Shown here piece by piece: positions 22,135-35,507 of a DNA stretch of 64,000 nucleotides (position 1 is its first letter; the number at the start of each line of letters is the position of its first letter). Source of the stretch: Filosporella fistucella (lineage: Eukaryota; Ascomycota; Leotiomycetes; Helotiales); contig JAQJZZ010000001.1 in assembly GCA_030077755.1 (NCBI GenBank), forward strand, positions 248,001 to 312,000, written 5' to 3'. The translations under genes and the position numbers were made by a program. The notes below the pieces were generated by a model. It did not search any database, was not told the DNA's origin, and was given only the letters and a program-made list of their open reading frames with translations.

Positions 22135-25100
22135 AACAAAATAACCATCCCACCACCAACCTAGAACTATACCACACCGAAAATAAAAGTAAACACATGT
22201 CGTAATTTACCTCAGCGCGTACTGTAACATCTCCTCCCAACACACAGGCGGGCATTCTAATCTTCCACCTTCATACCATGCACCACCAACCCTTGACAAT
22301 TCAGCCTGATCCTTCCTCCCTAAAAAAAAACCTGGCCTCTTCCTTCCTCTCCACCACCTGAACCCGATACTTCACCTCACCTCACCATCTCACAACCTTA
22401 CAAACCTGAACCTCGCTGCGCAAGAAATCCCGAGCTCACCGGTAGATGTAGACCTCACGTCAGCCTTGCATACTACGTATCTGCTTGGAAAGGAGGGGTG
22501 GATAGACAAGGGTAGGTAGGGAGGCGATGATGTAACTGTTTTTCTTTGCTCATGGATGAGTGAGGCAGGGAAGGTTCACCGCTTTACATGGATGGACTGG
22601 ATGTTAGTATCAAGACGGGAGGAAGTGTGAGGGAGGTGGTTTTAGATGACCCTTGTACATACTTGTATGCATACTTGTATGATATAATGTACTGAGGTTT
22701 ATGATGATTGCTCTAGAATATGAGAGAGATGCGGTGCTATGGAGATATTGATTCATTGGTTTATAGCGATGTAAGAGGGGATGGAAGGGGCGGACGTAAG
22801 ACCTTACTTTGCTGTGTTGTCTTAGACGTGGAAAGAACTATAAAAACCTTGGAATAAAATCCTGGAATTTAGAAGGGGTATGAGAACCCTAGAGCGAGAT
22901 TTTGAAATTAAAAATACTTTGAGTGGGAGATTTGATGGAATGTATTACTTCGAAGTGGATATAGAAATCTCCTAATGTTATTATTCTAATCATTGGAAAA
23001 TCTTGGAGTTTATTATGTGTAGAAATGACATTACAGACTGAACCGAGATTCTAATCTGCTGACCGAGCTTTATATGGAGGAGTTATAAGTACTTACTAGA
23101 ATATTATTTCGGTGGAAGTTATTTAAGGTAACTTCCGACGGGGTCGCCCTTGGATAATGTATTCTGAGAGATGAATTGATGCTATGTTATACGGGTATGG
23201 ATGGATTATTAAGCTGTGTTTAATTACCGATTTCTAGATCCTAAAATTGAGCTATCGTAAAGTGATGATGGGTATTAGGTATTCGTGTAGAGGATGTTTG
23301 AACTTATCTTCTTCACATAGGGGTCCAGAGGTCAAAGGTGAAGCCTTCTCCTTATTTCTTTCCTTGCCTAACTCACATGTAACAGTAAATCCATCATACC
23401 ATACCCATATAAATGTACTCGTCTACACCACCTCAAGGTCATCCAAAACCACTCTCCCACCTATTATCCCAAACTTGATTAAACAAAAATTTCATCTTCC
23501 CTACCCCGTCTCAATCTCTACCACGTACTCACCGCCCTCCTTCCCAACAATCCCCATCCCTCCTCATATAAACATCTCTCTCCCAGGATTCCCCAACCTA
23601 CATCTCAGAAATAGAAGGGGAATCCATGCTATATACTACTACCGGCCGAATAGCAAAGTGAAGCGAGGCGAAAATAACATGTGGGCTTAGTGGTCGCCGA
23701 ACAGAGAGCTGGGAATTGAGTTTTCGGGCGGAGAGACATCTTGCATTTTGTTTGGAGGGAGATCGTGTAGGACGGAGTGTGGTGGTATAGTTTGCTCGGA
23801 GGAAAGTCAGGGGAGGGAGTTTGGATGTGAGCATTGGAAAGGTTTATTCAGGAAGGGGTAATTAGATTTAGGTTTTAATTTCAGCTTACTGTAGAGTTTG
23901 AACAGAAAGGAAAATGTGTAGATTTGAGAGATGTCAGAACCCTAGAATGAGTTCAAGCTGAAAGTAATGAGAATGAGTTTGTTTGAGAGGTGAAGCATTT
24001 GGGCTGATGGAAGTCTGATATCAGACTCTTGGGCGTGATGGGGTGGGTACAGGAGAGTTGCTCGCAAGCCCTGTCAGACTTCTGATACGAACACGAAAAG
24101 CTACTTGGCTTTTGGGTTTGTTTGGCAGGAGAAGTATGCTCTTCATAGATCTTATGCTGAGTCGGCCTAGTGACAAGAGTTTGGGTCTTTGAGATAACAT
24201 TTTGTTGGAAGCTTTGCGGGAGGAAAGAGTGTCTGAGCGAGAGAGCAGTCTAGAGCAGCGAAATTTCTGAGTGTTTCGGTATTCAAGACTCAAATGCTGC
24301 ATTACCTTTCGTGAAATAATAGGTTCCAGACTGTCCGACAGGATCTGTTTACCTTGATATTAAGTTTCCATGCTCGCAAGTCCAGTGGCCGTTGGACAGG
24401 TGTAAGTTCACACTTAGGCATGAACAAAGTTACCGATTGGTGTCCAAGCAGCGCGGAAACCGTTGTTAGTGGTTGTACGCCTGCAGGAGCTGGGACGGAT
24501 AGGCGGTCCGTGGGTGGGAAGAACAGGTTGGGCAAAAGTATATTTTTTGAGCGTGCTGTCATCTGGATGGCGGAGATACGAAAACTCAAAGGTAGATTGC
24601 GAAAGTTTCCGGAGTAAAAGTTGAAATTTTGTTTGTGCGTATGAAAAGTCGGAGGCAAGGGGGCGAACCGAGGAGTGTGAAATCCTCCGAGATGGAAAAG
24701 AGATGTGCCGGAGCAGATGACTTGAAGAGGAACAGGAGAAGGAGGGATCATGCTTCTAGAAGTAGAATTTGAGACCAATGAAAAACTTTTTTGAGGTAGA
24801 AAATTGCAAGCAAAACAAGATAAAAGAAATTTCCAGCGGAGTTCAACGGCCGCCTCCCTTTCTTTTCCTAATCCGGGGAAATATAGATACAGAAAAGATC
24901 TGATATGCCGAGACAATACCTCCGTAGGATGTTCAGGATAATGTGTTCGTGAGACGTGATTGAGATGTGGCAACTTGAATAGGAGCATGACTGCGTGATG
25001 CTGAGCTGTGGCAAAGGGGAAAACAGTGATTGACAATCATCATACTCAGATGAAACTCGTTTCAGATGTTTTCATCTGAAGTAGTCTGTCGAAGGAAGCA

Positions 25101-25435
25101 GTGGAGGAGTAAAGCGCGGGCGGTGAGAGAACAGATCTACATTACCCCTTACTGTAGGTATCTGTGCTCTATCTGTTGCTTTGATACTTATCATCGTCAA
25201 ACCTGAACCAGAATGTCGGAAATAGGAGACCCCCTTTTTGTAACGAGATGAACGGAGGTGGGTCGGTAAGGAGTTGATTTGGAAGTTGAAATGGCAGGAA
25301 GGAGTATTTTTAGGATCTCTATTACCGACATGAGAAGTTACTAAAGGGGGAAATTGTTCAAATAAGCAGCGAAATTTGAAGTGTGTGCGTAGGGTATGCA
25401 TGCATCATGCACAAGCGAGGAGGCGAGAAGGGAGA

Positions 25436-25461
25436 TTGATGGAGATGGAGATGGAGATGCG
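25436..25461. repeat. GGAGAT hexanucleotide repeat
   Basis: Four tandem GATGGA units inside gene-poor DNA. Confidence 0.8.
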
Positions 25462-26498
25462 AGATGAGAAACGTGGCTGTTGGTGGAGCGGTGGAGGCTG
25501 GTGGAGTCAGTGGAGTCGGTGCATTTATTGAAGGTGGACCTGCAGCCCCAAACGAAACCTGGAAGTGGAATCGAAGTGGATTGGTCAATTGAGGCCAACA
25601 GCCGAGGCAGAAGCTTCCAAATTTCTTCTAGAAACATGAGACGATTACCCCTGCCCCTGCGCAGTCCCTGCACCTGGCTTGCCCCTGATCTCGTTCCTGA
25701 ATATTGGGATTTCTGGAAATTGCATTTTTGATTATTTGTGGGTTGTTGATTCAGCAAGGCTGAAAATTTGTGACAGAATACAGGAATTGAGGAAATGATG
25801 CTCACAAATAAAACAAAAAAGCAGGCATGGTGCATTATTTGAAAGCGGCTGGCTGGGTCATATTGTATCATGCCCCACACGGTACAGTGTTCTTATTCCA
25901 GGTCAGGGTTCGTAGTAAAAATGGTTGAGGGCATGGAAGGAAATGAGAAGGATGAACAGACATGTTTTGTTTGGATTCTATTCAGAGACACGAGAATGAT
26001 GACACGATTTCGAGGTTTGACCAGGACGAGGTTGAACCGTCCAGCAACGAGGTGCCTGGTACAGTACAGTACTCGTAAGGGAATAGTGAGGTGGCTGTGT
26101 TCGTGTTGCCGGCAACGGACGGTAATTTCAGAGCTCAGACTTCAGACTTTTACACCACTTGCCCTGGACTTGGACTAGAATTCTCCGACCGTCAATCAGG
26201 TCTTGAAGTCAGACCACCACCAACTTATCGTGTTGGCCGACTGCGCGAAGTAACGTGCAAACAACCGGCCGGCTGTTTGAAACAATCATGAGATCGCACA
26301 AACGTCTTGTAAGTGGTAACGCATACGAATAGGATGGCTACAACGTATCCAGAGGGCCTCCCTCAGTACACTAATGCACAAGTACAAGTACAATGCGACT
26401 TCGCAAGTAGCCCGTGCTCCCCGCATTCTGGCTGATTTGTAGTAGTAAGGCTAAGGACTTATGAGGTACAATGCGCATACTCACTTTCTCCTGATGCT

Positions 26499-26525
26499 CA
26501 GCTCAGATATCCAGCTCAGATATCC
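26499..26525. repeat. 13-bp tandem duplication
   Basis: GCTCAGATATCCA is followed at once by a second GCTCAGATATCC. Confidence 0.85.
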
Positions 26526-29500
26526 GTCCAAATAAACGGTTCGCAAAGTAATTCCAAAGACCGTGTATTGAGGTCGAGAGCAGCGGGTTAAACTTTCAGA
26601 TCGGGTTCGCCGTGGTCTTGATCGCGATCCAAGCTGGAAAAGCCATAAAGGGATTTAAAGTTCGGCCAGAGCAAGAGCCGAAGGAACTTTCCCGGGACGA
26701 AAGACGGCAGCAAAGTCCAGGTCTTGATCCGGGTATTGTTGTCCTTCTCAAGTCCTGACTACTGAGTCCTGAGACTCCTAGACTCCTACTGTAAAGAGAC
26801 AAGCAATCTCAAAGTGAGAGTTTAATAATCTTATCACCACGTTGTCTTCAGCCCGCCAAAGTCTGGACAGGGCGGGATGGTACGAGAAATCAAGCTGCAA
26901 CCAACTTGGATGCCTTCATTCGGACATCGTCTTGCGATAGTTTCCCTTAAGCTTCCACACCTCCGGAGATACCCACACTAGAATGCCACGCCGTCGACCG
27001 TTTTCGACGAGCCAACTAATTAACCAACTTCCCTTTTCAGTGCTTCGATGCTCGATTTCTTTGCTCACCGCCTTCCAACTTTCCACCACCTGATCGACTT
27101 TTCCCCTGCGCAAGGGCGGACCCGACGATTCTTTTTGTCCATGTCTAGCGTTTGTGATGTACAACGGTGACGTGAAGGAGAAGACATGCCTTGTCACCGC
27201 TCAACGCTGCAAACAGGCTCGACAGGCTCTCGAATGTTGATGGCACCACCTTGATTGGATACAAGCGAAAGAAGGTGAAGGGATTCAAGGAGGAAAGGAT
27301 GTGAAGCAGGCGGTGAGTGTACTCGGCGTTATTGGGTATCGGTCATCCAAGTTCTGCCTACGGAGCCATGGCAGCAAGACATATGGCATCATGACTTTCT
27401 TCACGAATATGCACACTTGCACACTCAAATTGTGCAGAAGAAACTTCTGTACGAGCCAACATAATCTACATGCACGGCAAATGGGCCCCCTAAGTGATCT
27501 TGCAGCGTTGTGCAGCATCGATTTCGATGAGCCCAAAAAGAAAATATTGTTTCTCCTTTCCGATGACCCGTTCCGTCCCTGTATCCTCAAAAAGAGAGAC
27601 TCGGAAGATGTCCAATTATCGAATGCCTATTGCTTGTTTGCGAGAAGGGTGAGAGATCGTCAGGAGAATCATCAGTGCAGAGCATTGAAAAACGAAAATC
27701 CAAAGAAGCATAATCTACAATGGCTTGAAGCATGATCTTTTTCATCTTCACTTCAGATGTGAGATGAGATGAGCCTGAAGCAGGTAGAGATGTGAGCCCA
27801 GGGGCTCATGAACATGCAGGGGCCTGCTTCGCAATTTTCTTCAGCGTCAGATGAGCCTCAGCCTTGTATCAGGGGCTTTGAAGAGATGGCAGGCTGGGAC
27901 CTTCACAGACTCGTAATGGTTACTGTCTCGAATCCATTCTGGAAGGCACCTGCAGTGAAATCGACTGATCAATTCATCATCAATTATTCCCATATTCCTT
28001 TTGCGCGCTGATCATGTTCGGATCGGCTACGAAAAGCAATATATCGTCTTTTGATATTGCGGAGAAGGCCAGGCAGGTATACGGCACGGCATCACCGGTG
28101 TGGCATCTCTCATGCACGGCTGAGAAAGTCAAGTTCATCGATCTGGTGACACATGGCATTGTTTAAAGACAATACAATGACTGGACAAGATCAATCTGGC
28201 TCAGACCATCCCCTGATATTGATGCTAATGTATTACGGCCCAAAATCCCGACAGATAGGTCTCGTTTTCGTTACTCCTATTCGCATGGTTTCGCGTGTTG
28301 GATGACATGAATCCTGTTGTACAATGTAACTTCTTCAGTCTGACTACGTTTGTTGGGAACCAAGGCTTGCCATCATGATTTCCATGCACGCCAAATCTGC
28401 TGCCTGCAAACGCCCGAGGACGCTCGGGAGAAAAGCCTCGTAAATGCACAATCACTCGTTTCTATAGCGCCAAGGCCACGTACGAACATTTCGAGTTCGT
28501 GGGAAGGTTTTCGGGTTTACCGCATGGAGAAATTACGATTTCATGAACGAATGTCAATGCGCCCATAAATTTCCGCAACGATCAAATTGTCGATCGATAG
28601 TCACACAACCTAAGGAAATGCCCAAGCCATAATGGCACGAAAGCACGCAAGTATCACAAGAAATTATTACTATCGTCTTATGGTGGCTACAGACTACAGT
28701 ACGTACTTTCTTGGAGGTTTGGAGGTGAGAAAGTTACTGTTTACGGGAGGCTCGGCATTCTTGGCTTGCGAGTTTGATATCAACGGGGCCAAATAAACAT
28801 GCTCAAACCAGAGTCCCCGATTATTCGGAGAGCATCATCTACTGAAAACCCCCACACTGATATCACGATGCAGCTGCCAGGAGGATGAGCGTGAAATGAT
28901 GGATCATATGATGTAGTCTCAAACGAATTCCGGGCCAAGTCGGTCATACGTTACAAGCGTGAGAAGAGGACCATGGAATTGGGGAATTGTGCACGACATT
29001 CTGATTATCCGGGTGGAAGTGGATAGAGCAGGGCAGGATAGGTGATAGCCTGACAGGTGGATGTGAGAAGAATAACAGGATATCGTCAAACAATTCAAAT
29101 TGTTTCTCAATTCATCCGTAGCAACAACCTAATTCGGAATGCCGGACAGGATAGGACAATATTCGATAAGGCTGTTAATATTTCAAACTCTATATCCTAT
29201 TTATATTACTTCTGTCGGAGAAGGAGGCAGTGATGTAATCTATTCAACAACGTGCCAGCCAGGATCATATATTGGCCGAGTAGACGATTTCCCAGAAGAG
29301 CAGGGCATTAAAGAAGGATAAGGGGCCAAGATGAAGATGTGGTCAGGATTGAACATGGCAATAGAAATCACAGCAATGAAAATATCGATTCTGCCAGTCA
29401 CTAAGCTATTCCCAGCGAGACTATAAGCTGTACTGGGGGTGCTCCCAGGCTACCAGCTGACTGCCCAAAGTGCTGGGATTGCAAGCTGACTCCACTATTC

Positions 29501-32500
29501 TCGACCGTATTCTTAGACTTCTCTGCATTCCCTGTTCGTTCCATGCTTGGTGCCCTGATGCTGCCCTGTTCAGCGTGGCCTGTCCCTGTATCCGTAAGGG
29601 AGTCTTGGTTTATGGTTGGCGCCGTGGAGCCACCAAAGCCCAAAACCTGCATGCACTCACCCTCTCTGACACTGACTGCACTGCACTGTTCTTCACTGAA
29701 GCGCACCGTAGACCTGGCCGTCCCTTATTTCGGCACCACCAAGACATCAACGCTAACTCTCCTACACCCACGCTATCGTGTTTCATTTTGGGCGTTCTTG
29801 CGTACGCTGGCCGAGCCCAGCTCAAACCTAGCAGTGAGCACACTGACGCCGATCCGAACATGGTTGTACGGAGGTGAGTAATGGCAAATTTCCCCAGATG
29901 TCCGGCTGTCTCCTACATAAAGCTCCCAGGACCCCAAAGGGAAAGGAAATCTGAAAGAAAAAGTATCACAGACTATCACCGAGCTTCAGCAAGAAGTTTC
30001 AACTTGAGCCACTTCTATAATCATCAATCACCACTTCTCTTTTGGGAAACAAGCAATCTTCCTCATCTCACTTCCAACCCGCCTCAACTATATAATCACG
30101 CCGCCCCAGCTTCAGTCAAGCTTCAATTCTCAAGCTCAACGCCAGATATCTTCAACAAAGATAGTCTTCAGTCAACTCGACAATATAATCAACATGCCTG
30201 CCCATCGTCCATCTCAACTTCCTCCTTGCCCCGGCCCACCACCAAGCCGTCCTCTCCCACCTCTACCAAAGTAGAGCCTCACTCTTCTCACCACACAAAT
30301 CAACTTCTTCATACCTATTGAAGCATCCTTATCTCCATATCAACATTTCGAGATTTGAATACCAGTCTCAGTCAGGAAACAACCCCGTTCATCATTGGCA
30401 CCAGAACATCGATCAAGGCAACAGCACAAGATCAGTAACAGCAATAAACTCAGCCTTCAATCCTGCATCCTGCCTTCCAATCAGCAAAAACGATTACATA
30501 CAACACCAATGAACACGAGGCTTATCCCGATCTCTGGTCCCGAGGACCCTCACCCGACTCTCTTACTCAAACTCCGCAAGGCGCATGCAAAGCTGACATG
30601 CGGATTCGAATCAGCATCTGCATGTGCCATGTCCGGAGAACTGCCTGAATAAGCTGTCTGTCACTCGCACATCACCACATGCTATGCGGCGCAGCACAGC
30701 ATCTTTCTTCCACACTTCTCGATCCTCTACACACCTTACTCGCAAACTTCTCTCTTCTTAGCCGCATCGCACCTATTTTCTGAGCTGGCTCGTCAACGCT
30801 TGCATGCGTTTTAATATCTGATTCCTGGGTCCCCTTTCACCGGCTTACGGCAAACCTTCTTGTATACATACATATCATACCCCACCCTTCGTTTCAGTCC
30901 TGGGAATTGGTGCTTATCTATATTTCACACCCTTCAGCTATATTTACCCCACGCTGAGTCTGTACCAACTTCATAGCCGGAACCACTTTTGCTACTGGGC
31001 TCCTTATTTGGGTTTTCCTTGGATGGGAGATAAGGATGGAGTTTGGGATAGGCAGATTAGCTGCCTTTTTGTTTTTTAGGGGTGGCCTTGTTGAGGCTAA
31101 TGAATTGAATGAGATGGGTTTCTTGGAGGCTTGGCCTGTATACCACCAAGATGGAACAGAGGCTGAGAATTAATTAATATGATATATCCACCACATTTTA
31201 TTCCCTATCATCTGCATGTGCATGACTCCATAAATCTCATCATGAAAACCCTCCTACTTCATAAATCCATCCACATATATCTCCCAATCTCTGTTCCTAA
31301 CATCACATGAACGCGACAATAATATGATGATAATATGACTCTCACCCTTTCCCACGAGTCCCCTAACTGCCGGCTCTCGTAAGCGCCAACCAGCGGGTGA
31401 TCAAACATCAAACATCACACATATATCTGATCCTATATCATGTCTATTATTCACAGCCGACAATCTAATTAAATGTGATAGAGACGTCATTTGGAATCCT
31501 CCTGTTCTGTAAGCGCGCACCTGATCTATGGGTAGGGGATGGGTATAGGGATGGAGAAGGCGGTGAAAAGAGGGAGTCCGGGAGACGAGATTAGAAATAA
31601 TTGCCTTGGGGTATAGAAGATTAATATGGATCTAATCATTTCTTTAAAATCGATATGATGTTTATTTCAAGCGCGAATGTGATTTCCAATACAGATACCA
31701 GATATCGAACCCATCACCAAATCCTCAGAAACTCAAATCGTCAAAATCATCGATCTACACGACCTTCCCCTCTCCTCCCTTCATCCATTGAAGAAAGCAT
31801 AGATAACCCGCCCAGATCCAATTCCAAATCAAAAACCTGTTTTAACATCTGATATAACCTTTATTTAATGAAATGTCTTAGAATATCAATTTTCATAACC
31901 GAGGAATATATGTATCCCGATGGGGATAAGGAGATAGGTAGGGCAGATCGGGGATGAAAGATGAAAGAGTGGCATTCTCCGAAGCTTTCCTTTCCCTTTT
32001 ACTCAAATCTGAGTCAGGTATCCACTGTTGAAACATATCGGGATATTTATCAGCATGTACAAATTTTCTACCTTTTTCGTATCGCATGCATTGTCACTGG
32101 ATATATCTCCGAAACTTAATTGAATGTCCTCAATAAAGTATTTTATGTGTAGCCTCTTCCGTACGCTATGATCGCTGCTGTGCGTGAACACCTAAAGAGT
32201 TTTTGGAGGGCCGGACGGAATGGTACGGATAAGGGTGCTAAGAGACGGGAACGATAACGATAGCGTGGAGGGTGGGTGCTTGTCTTGATTACTGCATTGT
32301 ACTGTTGAATCATGGAGTATTCCTGGAATTTCTGCATAAAGAAATGAATTAGATGTAGATTTTGATAGGAAATGGAAGTGAGCTCCGGATGGTCATCGGG
32401 CGACAAGTATAGGTACAGTATAGATGGACAAGACCCTGAAAATTAAAAGACCCCTTGATCAGCAATCCCTTGGGTGATCATGATGCTGGAAGTGACATAT

Positions 32501-33172
32501 TAATTCGATCTACAGTACAGCCTTCCAAACAAACTTGCAATACGTTTCGATGATCGAGCCATGATCTACAGGGGTGCTTTGGCTGCGCTCGCTAAGAATA
32601 TCTGTTTTCATGTTCTTCAAGGAGGTAAGGTTCTCGTTGATAATTTCCTTACGAGCTTACGGACGTATACCAATCCATAATTGAACGTCTTTTGAGGATA
32701 GCATAGCCTAGCTGAACAAACGACCTGGAGCTTGCCATGAGTTATTGATAAAGAGGCTTGGCAAGGAGGGGGGAAAGAGGGTGTGCTGCAAAAGGCACAG
32801 TTCTTGTGCCTGAATGTCTGAGGGTTCGTCAAGTAGGGAAAATAGAGAGTACAATAGTGGATTTGTGGTTGTGAGGCTTTTGATTACAAGTGTAGTTTTC
32901 CAGGTGGGTGTGCTCAATTATGGTTAGGAGGGTGGGTGTTACCGTTAAGTGGTGGGAATGCAGATAGAGGGGTAATCCGATGGACTGGCTCGTGGACTCC
33001 TCCCCTCCTACTCGTGCTGTTGTTGCATATGGAATTATATCCCCTCGTCGTTCAGTTCGTCCTTCTGACCGATTCTACCCTTCTTATTCCTCAAACGCGT
33101 GGGGGACTTTGATCTGTGGCATTTGGGATCATCGAGAGCTGGGAGTGAAGGGGAGGTGGAAAAGGGGTATTA

Positions 33173-33180
33173 TCACGTGA
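33173..33180. promoter_or_regulatory. TCACGTGA palindrome upstream of sam37
   Basis: Perfect 8-bp CACGTG-core palindrome 238 bp before the sam37 start codon, the same octamer as upstream of rps2. A Cbf1-type bHLH factor is the likely reader; this is inference. Confidence 0.45.
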
Positions 33181-33417
33181 ACACGGGTTTTGATATGGCT
33201 TGGCAGAACTCGGAAACAAGCAATTTATGTGCTACGCAACATTTCATCTTCAACGTCGAGGAACATGTCACCTGTACCATATACCAACAAATGAAACTGG
33301 TCCGTCCTATCTCCCGCAATCAGAGGTACCACAAATATCATATTTTGAATGACAATCACTATTTCCTCTTCCCGCCCACACTCCAATCCTTCTCCTGCTA
33401 GGTAATCTGACACAACA

Positions 33418-34880
33418 ATGCTCGAACTGCACGTCTGGGGCCCTGCCTTCGGTCTCCCCTCCATCGACGCCCATTGTCTGGCTACAATCGCATATCTGCA
33501 ACAGGCTGTCCCACGCGGAAAATGGCAGCTGATAGCGAGCAGTGATCCAGCTCTCAGTCCAACCAGTACATACATTTCCTCCGCGATCCCTTCCTGCACC
33601 ACCCACTGACGAGAAGCGCAGATGAGCTGCCCGCACTTCGAAATGGCGATATCTGGATTGGAGGCTTTCGCAATATCTTCCATTACATAGCGCAATTCTC
33701 GGCCGGAGAGTGGGTTTTGGATGCTGGGTTGCCGGAGCAGGAGAGTGCGGATTGTATCGCGTATGTCCCACTGATCTGAGAAGGGGATAGCTGGCTGATG
33801 TGTAATAGATTTTCCTCCTTTGTGGAATCCCACGGTCAACCCCTCATCGATCTATCGCTGTATGTCTCCTCCAAGAACTACGATGCCGTCACACGGCCTA
33901 TCTACAATACCATCCAATCCTTCCCTCTCCCCTACCTCACCCCTCCCTCCATCCGCGCGTCAGCCAAACAACGGACCGAACATCTCGGTCTCTCTTCCCT
34001 AGACATCGATGCCGAAGACGGGCAACCTCAAACCGAGCACTCCATCATTCCCGAAAGCTTACGGCGGCCTAAAAACACGGTATCCAGTCTCCTAGCGCAG
34101 AACCCAGAAACAAATGCCCAGATACGGCTTGATGCGCTTGCAACCGCTTTTCTAGAACCTATGCATAAATTAAGAGGAAGCAAGCAATTCTTCGTATCAG
34201 ATTCCCAGTTCTCTAGTCTGGATTGCCTGGCTCTAGGGTACCTCTGTCTGATGCTCATCCCGGACCTACCCCAACCATGGCTAGCCAACACGCTACGCAA
34301 GAAGTTTCCAGCCCTATGCGACTGGACACTCGAGCTCCGCAAAGCCGTCTTCAGCGAATCAGTCAGTCTAAACGATGCGTTCCTCACCAAATTAGGAGAC
34401 TCAGAACTAGATATCCGTTTACAGCGTCTGAGAGGCCGAAGCCAGCTCCCATGGAAGATGCCAGAGAACCGTGGCGCGGTGGGAGTAGGATCCGTATTTT
34501 TAGGAAGCATGATTGATTCTATCCCCGTAGTAGGACAATTAAGACGAAATACACGGATGAGACAACACGGTGGCAAGACACCTGAAGACGATGCTCAGAG
34601 TTCATCGTGGCAGTATCTTACTGTTATTGGTAGCTTACTAGCGGGATTGGGATTGGTTGGAGGATATATGTTTCAGCAGGGGATTATCTCGTTTGATGAG
34701 AAGGAAGAGGAGAAGAGTGGGTTAGGTGCTTTTGGGGAGGCGGGAGAGGCGCTCTCGTTCTATGCGGGGGCGATGGATGTGCAGAGGCAGAGGATGGGCG
34801 AGATACATGGAGAACCGATTGTGGAGGTTGATGTTGAGGTTGATGGGGGGAGGGCGAGGAGTGTAGAGGCTGTGTCGTAG
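33418..34880 (+). CDS. sam37: SAM37/metaxin-like subunit of the mitochondrial sorting and assembly machinery
   Basis: Outer-membrane protein of the SAM complex, which inserts beta-barrel proteins arriving through TOM. Exons 33418..33565, 33622..33760 and 33809..34880; introns of 56 nt (GTACAT...CGCAG) and 48 nt (GTATGT...AATAG); 452 residues. The N-terminal thioredoxin/GST-like metaxin domain starts MLELHVWGPAFGLPSIDAHC and, after splicing, continues NGDIWIGGFRNIFHYIAQ, the usual Sam37/Tom37 layout. A GST-C-like helical region includes SDSQFSSLDCLALGYLCLML, as in metaxins. Near the C-terminus is one membrane segment, about 363-386, YLTVIGSLLAGLGLVGGYMF, followed by a 66-residue polar tail. 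No defects are seen. It converges on the BOR1-like gene. A Sam35 or metaxin-1 assignment is less likely because of the C-terminal anchor. Confidence 0.85.
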
Positions 34881-35507
34881 GATTTGTTGAATGATACCCT
34901 TTTCCTCTCTTCGGCATGAGACTTCGCATATCGGATCACATGATGAATACATATCTGGTTTACAGAATGGGTTTGTCGCTTCCGTGTTTTGATATTGTTC
35001 CGACACAGTGTCTCTGACCGTTCATCCAAGTTGTTAAGATATGCCTAGTGGCTCAATACTCTCCTGCCATGCAAATTTGGTCCCTCACACCTTGCATTCA
35101 CACTATTCCTCTCTCCTAATTTCCAAGAGATCCAGACCTCTCGTACTTAGTAAATGCGGTATCCTCAAATGGAAAGGAGTAGTAGTATAACTCCATCTAA
35201 CCAATATCACAGAACGCGGATGTATAATCCTATTTCCTAAGAACTCATAACATTATCTGATATGAGTCGTGTCTGTATCTTTGATTGTTACTTCCAAATC
35301 TCTTTAATTCTTATACCTAAATTTCATGTCTCTTCCTTCTCTTCGTTTTCTCTACTATTATCTCATCCCATCTGTCTGAGTTCTCTTTCTATCCTCTTCC
35401 TCTCTAAAAGCTCTCTTTCTAGTCTCTCCCCTCCTAGATATGTATATCTCGTCTTGCTTCTCTATCTCATTGCTCCTCTGGTATCCTCCCGTATCTTGTT
35501 CTCACTC
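34881..35507. other. Convergent 3' intergenic region
   Basis: 627 bp between the stop codons of sam37 and the BOR1-like gene. It is T/C-rich on the + strand from about 35250. No gene or clear repeat is seen; it should carry both 3' ends. Confidence 0.55.

Larger units (their letters stand above)
21334..33417. other. 12-kb gene-poor region
   Basis: I can support no gene here. Open frames of 130-245 codons exist (for example 21410..21814 +, 24302..25036 - and 25341..25880 -), but none shows a domain, a convincing intron structure or a conserved motif. 22.1-22.4 and 23.4-23.6 kb are C/T/A-rich; 22.5-23.3 kb is AT-rich; 25.9-30.7 kb has near-even base composition with many short open frames. Short tandem motifs are listed separately. 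Non-coding RNAs, very short genes or strongly decayed repeats cannot be excluded. Confidence 0.5.

Noticed and set aside
24302..25036. 244-codon open frame on the - strand
   Set aside because: The longest frame in the 12-kb gene-poor block. Its translation shows no domain, no signal peptide and no family resemblance, and no flanking exons extend it. Not impossible, but unsupported.
29464..29480. 17-nt match to the human Alu consensus (CCCAAAGTGCTGGGATT)
   Set aside because: The match ends abruptly, flanks do not resemble Alu, and the surroundings are continuous with fungal DNA. Chance, not contamination.
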